Shown here one piece after another: positions 1 through 5,770 of a DNA stretch of 5,890 nt. The stretch's first letter is position 1; every line of letters begins with the position of its first letter. Source of the DNA: Treponema sp. (lineage in GTDB: Bacteria > Spirochaetota > Spirochaetia > Treponematales > Treponemataceae); contig JAGARY010000082.1 of NCBI GenBank assembly GCA_017622055.1, positions 1 to 5,890 on the forward strand, written 5' to 3'. Both the position numbers and the translations under genes were made by a program. Under the pieces are notes generated by a model. It had not been told where the DNA came from. It made no database searches and saw only the letters and a list, made by a program, of their open reading frames with translations.

Positions 1-609
1 AGGATTTGAACCTTTTGGAACTGCAATTGCAAAAATTTTCATCATATCAGTCCAAACTAAAGATGCTTTATTTGCTTCGTAAAAAGCACGAATTTGTTCA
101 TCTGTTGGACCAATTTTTTGTAATTCTGCTTGTCTCTGACTAACAATGTAGTTTTGAGAGATAAGCTGATTTTTCATAAGACTCTTGTATTCGTTTTTAG
201 AAATACCTAATTGAGCTTTTAAAAATTGATCTAATGAAACACCTTGAGTTTTTAAAATGATATCTTCTAATTCTTTTTCTGAAGAAAAAGGAACACCAAT
301 TTGTTGCATCATTGTTTGTAAAAAGTATTGATCGCTTTGACTATCTGGAATTGCAAGACCAGCTTTTGCAGCAGCTTGCAAAATCAATTTTTCATCAACA
401 AAAGCCTCTAAAACACTTTTTCTTTCTTCAGCAGAAAGTTTTTTGTTAGCCTGTCTTTCAAAAAGACCAACTCTAGATTTTAATTGTTTTAATGTGATAG
501 TTTCACTTTTTCCTAACTTAACAGTTACGATTGGTTGCAAATCAGCTTGTGCAAATGCCATTCCAACTGTTGCTAATAACATAGTAAATGCAAGTACAAT
601 TTTTTTCAT
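1..609 (-). CDS. SurA/PrsA-type periplasmic peptidyl-prolyl isomerase, N-terminal part (runs off left edge)
   Basis: The reading frame is open for 203 codons from the ATG at 607-609 and leaves the window with no stop, so the C-terminus is missing. It starts with a signal peptide: two lysines, a hydrophobic stretch (about residues 4-19) and a signal peptidase I site A18-F19-A20 before Q21. What follows is mostly helical and charged and resembles the SurA N-terminal chaperone domain (about residues 25-165). It ends with a typical lead-in to a parvulin domain (TDEQIRAFYEANK, then IFAIAVPKGSNP at the edge). The family folds outer-membrane and secreted proteins in the periplasm; the parvulin domain itself lies outside the window, so isomerase activity is inferred. 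The gene follows alaS on the same strand after 80 bp with no terminator between, and it also has its own promoter and Shine-Dalgarno site. From memory, T. pallidum has a similar protein (Tpn39b) near alaS; this was not checked. Confidence 0.82.
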   Translation of the reverse strand, partial: MKKIVLAFTMLLATVGMAFAQADLQPIVTVKLGKSETITLKQLKSRVGLFERQANKKLSAEERKSVLEAFVDEKLILQAAAKAGLAIPDSQSDQYFLQTMMQQIGVPFSSEKELEDIILKTQGVSLDQFLKAQLGISKNEYKSLMKNQLISQNYIVSQRQAELQKIGPTDEQIRAFYEANKASLVWTDMMKIFAIAVPKGSNP

Positions 610-618
610 TTTTTTATA

Positions 619-624
619 ATCCTT
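619..624 (-). promoter_or_regulatory. Shine-Dalgarno site of the isomerase gene
   Basis: On the minus strand AAGGAT lies 9 nt before the ATG at 609, which fixes that start. It is the only convincing ribosome binding site among the four gene starts in this window. Confidence 0.75.
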
Positions 625-631
625 ACTAGTA

Positions 632-660
632 ATTATATTACACTTTTAGTAAATAAACAA
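632..660 (-). promoter_or_regulatory. Sigma70-type promoter of the isomerase gene
   Basis: On the minus strand a TTGTTT -35 box (660-655) is followed by exactly 17 nt and a perfect TATAAT -10 box (637-632). The predicted start at about 624-626 gives a leader of only about 15-17 nt, just long enough to hold the AAGGAT site. The gene can therefore be transcribed independently of alaS, although read-through from alaS is also likely because no hairpin terminator separates them. Confidence 0.7.
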
Positions 661-689
661 AATTTTTTATTTCAAGTTACACAAAAAAC

Positions 690-2513
690 TTATTTATCTA
701 ATGGTAATCCACCAGAAATTACTGCTCTAATACGACGAACTCCAGCCGATGATGATTGTTCTTTTTGGATTTTGAAATCTCCAATTTGAGCTGTGTGCTG
801 AACATGTGGTCCACCACAAACTTCTTTACTAAACCAATCATTATTTACATCACGACCGATTGTGTAAACTTTTACATCTTCGCCATATTTATTTGTAAAC
901 AATGCACGAGCTCCAGCTTTTTGTGCAGCTTCCAAACTCATAACTTCCATTGTAACTGGCAAATCTGCTTTAATTTGTTCGTTTACAATTTGTTCAACTT
1001 GTGCAATTTCTTCTTTTGTCATTGGACGGTCAAAAGTAAAGTCAAAACGCATTCTTTCGTTATTGATATTTGAACCTTTTTGTGCAACTTGATCGCCAAG
1101 TACATTTACCAAGGCTTGTTGCAACAAGTGAGTTGCTGTGTGATATTTTGTTGTAACATCAGATTGTTCAGCAAGACCACCTTTTGCAGCACCTGCGTCA
1201 GCTGTTTTACTAGCTTCTTGGTGTTTGCGTTCTGCTTCTTTGAATCCTTCTACATCAACTGTAAATCCGTTTTCTGCTCCAAGTTCTTGAGTAAGTTCCA
1301 ATGGGAATCCGTAAGTTTCGTACAAATTATATGCAACTTTACCAGAAATGATTTTCTTTGGATTTTTCATCAAATTTGGCAAAAGCTTTTGGAATTCAGC
1401 TTCTCCTTTTAACAAAGTTTTGCGGAATTTTTCTTCTTCTGCAGTAAGTTCTTTGTAGATTTTTTCTGCATTTTGTTCCAATTCTGGATACGCAATTTTA
1501 AAGTTATCTACAACTGTTGCTGCAATTTTTGCAAGGAATGATTCTTCAATTCCAAGTTTCATTCCGTGACGAACTGCACGACGAATTAAACGACGCAATA
1601 CATAACCAGCACCAACTCTATCTGGAGTTACGCCGCGTTGGTCTCCCAAAATAAAAACGCTTGAACGGCTGTGGTCTGCAATAATGCGAACTGATTTATC
1701 TTTTTCTTCGTCAGTTCCGTATGTATAATTTGAAAGTTCTTCAATTGTTTTAATGATTGGTTGGAAAACTTCTGTAAGATAAACGCTAGTTTTTCCTTGA
1801 AGAATACAGTTTGCTCTTTCAAGTCCCATTCCAGTGTCGACGTTTTGTTTTGGAAGTTTTACAAGAGTATTTTCGTCAATGCGATTATATTCCATAAAAA
1901 CGTTGTTCCAAATTTCCATCCAATTGTCAGAATCTGTTCCTTTGTTTGAACCAGCAGGAGGAAGCCCTTCGCCAACCCAATAGAAAATTTCTGTATCTGG
2001 ACCACAAGGACCTGTTGGACCTGCTGCCCACCAGTTGTCGCTTTTTGGCATGTAAGCAATTTTATCTTCTGGCATTCCGTTTTCTTTCCAGTAACCAGCA
2101 GCTTCTTCATCACGAGGAGCAGATTCATCACCTTCAAAAACAGTTACCGAAATCATTCTTGGATCTAAAGCAAGCCATTTTGGAGAAGTTAAAAATTCAT
2201 AACTGTAAGCAATAGAATCTTTTTTGAAGTAATCTCCAAGACTCCAGTTTCCAAGCATTTCAAAACAAGTTAAGTGAGATGGATCACCAACTTCGTCGAT
2301 GTCGCCTGTGCGTACACATTTTTGATAATCAGTTAAACGAGTTCCCGCTGGATGTGGTTCCCCCAAAAGATATGGAACAAGTGGATGCATTCCAGCTGTT
2401 GTGAATAAAACTGAAGGGTCATTTTCTGGAATTAAAGATTGACCAGAAATTTCTGCGTGACCTTTTGATTTGAAAAATTCAATATATTTTGATCTTAATT
2501 CGTTTGCGTTCAT
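690..2513 (-). CDS. alaS: Alanyl-tRNA synthetase, short spirochaetal form without C-Ala
   Basis: AlaRS charges tRNA-Ala in the cytoplasm and clears mischarged Ser/Gly-tRNA-Ala. The N-terminus has the class II catalytic core: FFKSKGH (14-19), NDPSVLFTTAGM (31-42), R68 in motif 2, FEMLGNWSLGDYFK (84-97) and motif 3 DTGMGLER (226-233). A helical tRNA-recognition region follows to about residue 450. The editing domain is present with its zinc ligands: HTATH (H458, H462) and CGGPH (C566, H570). The protein ends at residue 607, shortly after this domain, against about 876 in E. coli, so the C-Ala domain is absent; from memory Borrelia AlaRS is similarly short. The motif-2 region has the compact DIDEVGD form rather than the E. 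coli type. The start is firm: the N-terminus matches the family, and an in-frame stop lies 9 nt upstream. No Shine-Dalgarno is present. Confidence 0.97.
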   Translation of the reverse strand: MNANELRSKYIEFFKSKGHAEISGQSLIPENDPSVLFTTAGMHPLVPYLLGEPHPAGTRLTDYQKCVRTGDIDEVGDPSHLTCFEMLGNWSLGDYFKKDSIAYSYEFLTSPKWLALDPRMISVTVFEGDESAPRDEEAAGYWKENGMPEDKIAYMPKSDNWWAAGPTGPCGPDTEIFYWVGEGLPPAGSNKGTDSDNWMEIWNNVFMEYNRIDENTLVKLPKQNVDTGMGLERANCILQGKTSVYLTEVFQPIIKTIEELSNYTYGTDEEKDKSVRIIADHSRSSVFILGDQRGVTPDRVGAGYVLRRLIRRAVRHGMKLGIEESFLAKIAATVVDNFKIAYPELEQNAEKIYKELTAEEEKFRKTLLKGEAEFQKLLPNLMKNPKKIISGKVAYNLYETYGFPLELTQELGAENGFTVDVEGFKEAERKHQEASKTADAGAAKGGLAEQSDVTTKYHTATHLLQQALVNVLGDQVAQKGSNINNERMRFDFTFDRPMTKEEIAQVEQIVNEQIKADLPVTMEVMSLEAAQKAGARALFTNKYGEDVKVYTIGRDVNNDWFSKEVCGGPHVQHTAQIGDFKIQKEQSSSAGVRRIRAVISGGLPLDK

Positions 2514-2521
2514 AAGGAAAC

Positions 2522-2550
2522 ATTATATAGAAAAACATTGACATTGTAAA
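2522..2550 (-). promoter_or_regulatory. alaS promoter, predicted leaderless start
   Basis: On the minus strand TTTACA (2550-2545), a 17-nt spacer and a perfect TATAAT (2527-2522) form a strong sigma70-type promoter. Only 8 nt (GTTTCCTT) lie between the -10 box and the alaS ATG at 2513. Transcription would start at or within about 2 nt of the A of ATG, so the mRNA would have essentially no leader. Those 8 nt contain no purine-rich ribosome binding site. Confidence 0.72.
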
Positions 2551-2596
2551 TGAGAAGAAAAAGTAAGGGTAAAGTAAATTGAGAATTAAGAGATGT

Positions 2597-2612
2597 AAAA
2601 CAGCGTGTTGCG
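2597..2612 (+). repeat. Fragment of the right-end repeat family
   Basis: AAAACAGCGTGTTGCG here matches the reverse complement of 5812-5827 at 15 of 16 positions. It appears to be a decayed piece of the same dispersed repeat. The rest of 2551-2656 is AT-rich and shows no gene, hairpin or RNA that can be supported, apart from a run of eight T at 2649-2656. Confidence 0.45.
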
Positions 2613-2656
2613 ATATCCATATATTTACGCAGGATTAGTTGAATTTGATTTTTTTT

Positions 2657-2710
2657 GCGTTAGGCTATGGAGCCCCTTTAGTTGCCAGCTTGCTGGCAAT
2701 GAGCGGTAGC
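2657..2710. repeat. GC-rich intergenic repeat with hairpins
   Basis: The sequence switches abruptly from AT-rich to about 60 % GC at 2657, just after a T8 run. It contains a small hairpin GGCT-ATGG-AGCC (2663-2674) and a strong palindrome with arms TTGCCAGC (2682-2689) and GCTGGCAA (2692-2699). The composition and the GCGTTAGG...ATGGAGC... wording resemble dispersed intergenic repeats I recall from treponeme genomes; this was not checked. It runs straight into the composite inverted repeat at 2711-2852 and may belong to the same element. No coding potential is seen. Confidence 0.55.
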
Positions 2711-2852
2711 GAAGGGCGGAACAGCCGACGGGGCTGTCTAAAAGCTATCTATATGTAGCAAAGATTTAAAGATTGTCGTATAACATCTTCGGATTAAATC
2801 CGAAGATGACAATAACATTTTAAACTTTTTAGACAGCCCCGAAACGCCCTTC
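2711..2852. repeat. MITE-like composite inverted repeat between alaS and the GH5 gene
   Basis: Two nested pairs of perfect arms define the element. The outer pair is GAAGGGCG (2711-2718) with CGCCCTTC (2845-2852). The inner 15-bp pair is CGGGGCTGTCTAAAA (2729-2743) with its complement at 2827-2841. The arms are joined by unequal spacers of 10 and 3 nt. The terminal-repeat look (GGGGCTGTCTAAAA) resembles insertion-sequence ends, but there is no transposase and no clear target duplication, so a non-autonomous MITE-like repeat fits best. Inside lie a small GCTA/TAGC stem (2744-2759) and a strong hairpin (2784-2808). The right boundary is 11 bp from the GH5 stop codon, so the GH5 transcript would run into these stems. 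Neither side has a canonical U-tract for termination. Confidence 0.7.
2784..2808. repeat. REP-like hairpin nested inside the composite repeat
   Basis: CATCTTCGGATT (2784-2795) and AATCCGAAGATG (2797-2808) are perfect 12-nt arms around a single A. Pairing extends outward with ATTGT (2772-2776) to ACAAT (2809-2813), leaving a 7-nt bulge on the left. Read on the minus strand, the TGTCAT...GATG form resembles the widespread REP-type hairpins with a CTCGGG/CCCGAG core. It could stabilise or end the GH5 mRNA, although only GTTAT follows it on that strand. Confidence 0.6.
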
Positions 2853-2863
2853 TTTGTAAAATT

Positions 2864-4069
2864 TTATTTTTTCATTGCTTTAATTGCTGTTTGGTGAAGT
2901 TCTGGGAAGAACCATGTTTGTTCGTTTCTGTTGTAATAACCGTAGTGTTCGCTGTATCTTGAAGATTCTTTTTCACCTTTGTTGATTTTCCAAACACCGT
3001 TATCCCATAAACAACATGTCATAATGCCATTTTTACGACCTTCTGTAACAAAGTAATCAAACCAAGCAATTCTGTCTTGTAAGTTGTCTTTGTTTGTGGC
3101 TCCCATTTCGCCAACAACAACTGGAATTCCTTTGCTTACAAATCTTCTATTTAATTTGCTAAACACACGTGTTAGGTCTTTTTTGTGAGCATCTGTGAAT
3201 TTAATATCACCAGGAGAAGCCATTGCAAAATTGTATGGTGTATACATGTGAACAGAAACTGCAAGTCTGTTTTCTACAGTATCTTTTGGCATAATAAAGT
3301 CCATTGTTGTGGCTGCGTCAGGAGATGCTGCCAATGCTGGAACCATAATCATTCTGTATTTGTTGTTTCCGCCACTTTTTCTAATTGTGTCTACAACATC
3401 TTGGTTCAACTTATTTAATGCACCCATAAATTTTTTACTAAAAATTGAATTTGGGTCGTGCCACCATTCATAATCTGTTCCACAAGGACGAGGTTCGTTC
3501 ATTGTTTCAAAAATAAGATGATAGTCATAGTCATTGTTGAATGTTTCACAAATTTGACTCCACAAAGCTTTTAAATAATTTGATGATTCTTCGTAGTTTT
3601 CTTGACTTGGATAGTAGTATCCGCTTCCTGCTGGAATTGGGGCATTTTTATCATAATTGTCGTGATGTGTATTTATGATTATGAATAATTCGTTTTCATA
3701 AGCCCAGTCAACAATTTGTTTTACACGAGCCATCCATGCTGGATCAATTGTATAGTTTTTATCAATAACGTGATCGTGCCAAGAAATTGGAATACGAATT
3801 GTTTTAATTCCAGATTTTGCAAGACCATCAATCATTGGTTTTGTAGTTTTTGGTTGTCCCCAAGCTGTTTCTGTACTTAATCCTCTTGCCCAAGAACCAC
3901 CTGTTGCATCAAGAGTATTTCCTAAGTTCCAACCAAATTGCATTTGTTCTACAATTTGTGTTGCTTCATAGTCTTTTGTTCCTTTATTATCGTTTGCATT
4001 AGCATTGCAGGAAGATAATAAACCAAAAAGTGTAATTGCCATAATAAATTTTAAAGATATCTTTTTCAT
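2864..4069 (-). CDS. GH5-family endoglucanase lipoprotein
   Basis: This is a glycoside hydrolase family 5 enzyme, probably an endo-beta-1,4-glucanase or a related xyloglucanase/mannanase (subfamily 4-like by motif wording). Residues 1-21 are a lipoprotein signal: KK, a hydrophobic core, and lipobox L18-S19-S20-C21, so the mature protein should be lipid-anchored at C21, followed by a short Asn-rich linker. The catalytic barrel spans about 38-400: GWNLGNTLDA (46-55), R92 in TIRIPISWH, NTHHD (133-137), acid/base E192 in NEP (191-193), HMY (274-276), nucleophile E321 in VVGEMG, and W355 in CLWDNG. All expected catalytic residues are present. No carbohydrate-binding module is seen; the protein is essentially one domain. 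The ATG at 4069 is required by the signal peptide. It has no Shine-Dalgarno, and a TATAAT box lies 7 nt upstream. It is divergent from the Tp0751-like gene, and a repeat block lies directly downstream. Confidence 0.93.
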   Translation of the reverse strand: MKKISLKFIMAITLFGLLSSCNANANDNKGTKDYEATQIVEQMQFGWNLGNTLDATGGSWARGLSTETAWGQPKTTKPMIDGLAKSGIKTIRIPISWHDHVIDKNYTIDPAWMARVKQIVDWAYENELFIIINTHHDNYDKNAPIPAGSGYYYPSQENYEESSNYLKALWSQICETFNNDYDYHLIFETMNEPRPCGTDYEWWHDPNSIFSKKFMGALNKLNQDVVDTIRKSGGNNKYRMIMVPALAASPDAATTMDFIMPKDTVENRLAVSVHMYTPYNFAMASPGDIKFTDAHKKDLTRVFSKLNRRFVSKGIPVVVGEMGATNKDNLQDRIAWFDYFVTEGRKNGIMTCCLWDNGVWKINKGEKESSRYSEHYGYYNRNEQTWFFPELHQTAIKAMKK

Positions 4070-4076
4070 GGTAACT

Positions 4077-4105
4077 ATTATAAGTGAGTATTACAAAAAG
4101 ATAAA
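4077..4105 (-). promoter_or_regulatory. GH5 gene promoter, predicted leaderless start
   Basis: On the minus strand a perfect TATAAT (4082-4077) lies only 7 nt (AGTTACC) before the GH5 ATG at 4069, putting the predicted transcript start at the C or A around the start codon. The -35 region is weak: TTTATC (4105-4100) at 17-nt spacing is the best candidate. There is no Shine-Dalgarno. A weak -35 box beside a perfect -10 box is consistent with an activator-dependent promoter, but no operator could be identified. Confidence 0.55.
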
Positions 4106-4149
4106 ACAAAAAATATATATTTATTGTATTTAACTCTATTTTTATGATG

Positions 4150-4178
4150 TTGAGAAAAAGTTTAATTAATATTACAAT
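4150..4178 (+). promoter_or_regulatory. Promoter of the Tp0751-like gene, predicted leaderless start
   Basis: TTGAGA (4150-4155), a 17-nt spacer and TACAAT (4173-4178) form a sigma70-type promoter. Six nt (TAGATT) separate the -10 box from the ATG, so the standard +1 position falls exactly on the A of the start codon at 4185. No ribosome binding site is present; the nearest purine run (4152-4160) is about 25 nt away and overlaps the -35 box. The stretch between the two divergent -35 regions (4106-4149) is almost pure A/T. Confidence 0.65.
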
Positions 4179-4184
4179 TAGATT

Positions 4185-5723
4185 ATGAAATCAAAAACAA
4201 TTCCTTTTGCATTTTTATTTGTTGCTATATTAATTGTAGGTGCATTTTTTCTTTCAAAATCTGTTTTTTTTTCAGAAGACAAAGATGTTTTTAGAGCGAA
4301 AATAGTTACCCCTGTTTCTTCAGAACACGATGAAGTTGATACAGATAAATATAATACTGTGATGGATGCCGAAAAATACGAAACTTTTGTTCCGTTGATG
4401 TCTACAGAAACTTTAATAAGTTCTATCACTCTTGATTTTAACAATGATACTTATGATGACGAAATCATTCTTGTAAAAAAATCAGGTTCTCTTGATTTGT
4501 GGCTTATTCCAGGAATCTACAGTGTTGAAACAGGAGAATATGAACGTCTAACTGAAATTTACACTGGAATTTCAAAATCTAGAACTTTTTCTTACTCTGG
4601 AATGGATATTACCGGCGACCACAGAAATGCTTTAATTTTTCAAGGTGATACAAACGAAAATGTTCACATTATGAAAATCTTTTTAATGAATAAAGATTCT
4701 GAATTGGAAGTTATTGGAGACTTTTCTTCTGATGGAATTATTTTTGTACAGCAAACAGAACGTTCCGAAAGTTATGATTTATCGCTTTCAAAAGGTGAAA
4801 GTTTTTCTGTTTGGGTTTATAAGTCTGAATCTATGGGTGAAGGTGAAGAAAAAAATGGGGCACTTTCGAATCAGATTCAGCAAGAATACAAATGGAATGT
4901 TTTAAATAATAGATATGAACTTGCAAGGGAAATAAAAGTTACTTCAAAAAGATTGGCTGCAAAGGAACTTTCAAGAATTCAAGATGGAAAGGTAGAAACT
5001 TTTGCTTCTTTTTTGAACGGACTTTGGTACAAAACTTCAAATTCAGATTCAAATATTCGTTACTTGTATTTTGATTATCCTAAAAAAGAAATTATTCTTG
5101 TAAAAGATGGTGTTCAAGAAATCTATTTATGGGAAGACAGTAATTTACGTCATAATGGAATTTATCTTGCAACTGTAAACTCTTCTATTATGAACTTAAA
5201 AAGACGATTTGATATTTCTCTTGTTGGTGTTGATGAAATAAAAATTACTTTGCGTGATGATATTAAACTTCTTATTAAAGAAAGCAACTTGTGGGATGGA
5301 AATTATAAAAAGTTCCAGTCCCAAAGTACAATATCGGAAGATTCAAATGATTCAATTTTACAATTTGAAAAAGAATTGTTGTCTTGTCAAACTTGGTCTA
5401 CAACAGATGAACAAAATATTTTTTCATTTAGTGATGATCAATACAAAATTGTTTTTAATGATGTTGAAGAAACTGGAATCTATTCGTTTATGAAAATTGC
5501 AGATTATGATGTAATTCAATTTAGATCAAATAATCAAACTTCAATGTTGAATGAAACTTATGTGATGAAATTTGGAGTAAAGATTATTACAGAAAAGCAA
5601 AAGAAAAAAACTGTAGAAAAAACAGTTACAAATTATGACGAAATCACTTTAACTCCAGTAAAAATTACCCCAAATGATTGCTTTTCGATTGAAGGCCGCA
5701 GTTACACAATAGGAAAAAAGTAG
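4185..5723 (+). CDS. Membrane-anchored Tp0751 (pallilysin)-like protein with FG-GAP-like and two lipocalin-like regions
   Basis: Residues 7-23 are a single hydrophobic segment with no clear cleavage site or lipobox, so it is probably an N-terminal anchor with the rest outside the cytoplasmic membrane. Residues 78-170 look like FG-GAP/VCBS blades with a calcium-loop-like DFNNDTYDDE (84-93) and a second DITGD (141-145). Residues 270-378 align, from my memory of T. pallidum Tp0751, with its lipocalin domain: GLW (279-281), FD, VQEIYL (310-315), SI...RR, then LWDGNY (369-374), which matches MWDGQY. Where Tp0751 has HEXXH, this protein has DEIKI (350-354), so no metalloprotease motif exists here. 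Residues 395-495 form another likely beta-barrel (TW, GIYSF, VIQFR, ITLTPVKI). Tp0751 is described as a laminin/fibronectin-binding adhesin; that role is not shown here. An in-frame TAG directly upstream at 4179 fixes the start at this ATG. No strong terminator follows. Confidence 0.72.
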   Translation: MKSKTIPFAFLFVAILIVGAFFLSKSVFFSEDKDVFRAKIVTPVSSEHDEVDTDKYNTVMDAEKYETFVPLMSTETLISSITLDFNNDTYDDEIILVKKSGSLDLWLIPGIYSVETGEYERLTEIYTGISKSRTFSYSGMDITGDHRNALIFQGDTNENVHIMKIFLMNKDSELEVIGDFSSDGIIFVQQTERSESYDLSLSKGESFSVWVYKSESMGEGEEKNGALSNQIQQEYKWNVLNNRYELAREIKVTSKRLAAKELSRIQDGKVETFASFLNGLWYKTSNSDSNIRYLYFDYPKKEIILVKDGVQEIYLWEDSNLRHNGIYLATVNSSIMNLKRRFDISLVGVDEIKITLRDDIKLLIKESNLWDGNYKKFQSQSTISEDSNDSILQFEKELLSCQTWSTTDEQNIFSFSDDQYKIVFNDVEETGIYSFMKIADYDVIQFRSNNQTSMLNETYVMKFGVKIITEKQKKKTVEKTVTNYDEITLTPVKITPNDCFSIEGRSYTIGKK

Positions 5724-5770
5724 GTTTATTTTAAACACTTTCTAAGTACAATTTAAACTCTGTTGATATG

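Noticed and set aside
651..672. AAATAAA/TTTATTT inverted repeat between alaS and the isomerase gene, as a terminator
   Set aside because: The stem is only A-T pairs, has no U-tract in the right place, and overlaps the -35 box of the isomerase promoter.
756..2215. Several open frames on the plus strand and in another minus frame across the alaS gene
   Set aside because: They are short, rich in Cys/Phe as expected from antisense AT-rich codons, and have no family resemblance, while alaS fills the region with intact motifs.
2657..2852. A CRISPR array
   Set aside because: The repeats are inverted arms of hairpins rather than direct repeats with regular spacers, and no cas-like gene is present.
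2514..2863. A small RNA, tRNA or riboswitch in the alaS-GH5 gap
   Set aside because: The symmetry is fully explained by palindromic repeats; no cloverleaf, known aptamer core or dedicated promoter-terminator pair was seen.
4317..4337. SSEHDE near the N-terminus of the Tp0751-like protein as a shifted metalloprotease motif
   Set aside because: It lacks the HEXXH spacing and lies in a linker before the folded domains, far from the homologous position.
4178..4444. An 88-codon minus-strand frame overlapping the start of the Tp0751-like gene
   Set aside because: It is fully antisense to the anchor and linker of a better-supported gene and would cover its promoter; its composition is low-complexity Ser/Thr/Val with no ribosome binding site.
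5724..5736. GTTTA-TTT-TAAAC hairpin just after the Tp0751-like stop codon, as a terminator
   Set aside because: A 5-bp, mostly A-T stem with a 3-nt loop and no following T-run is too weak to call.
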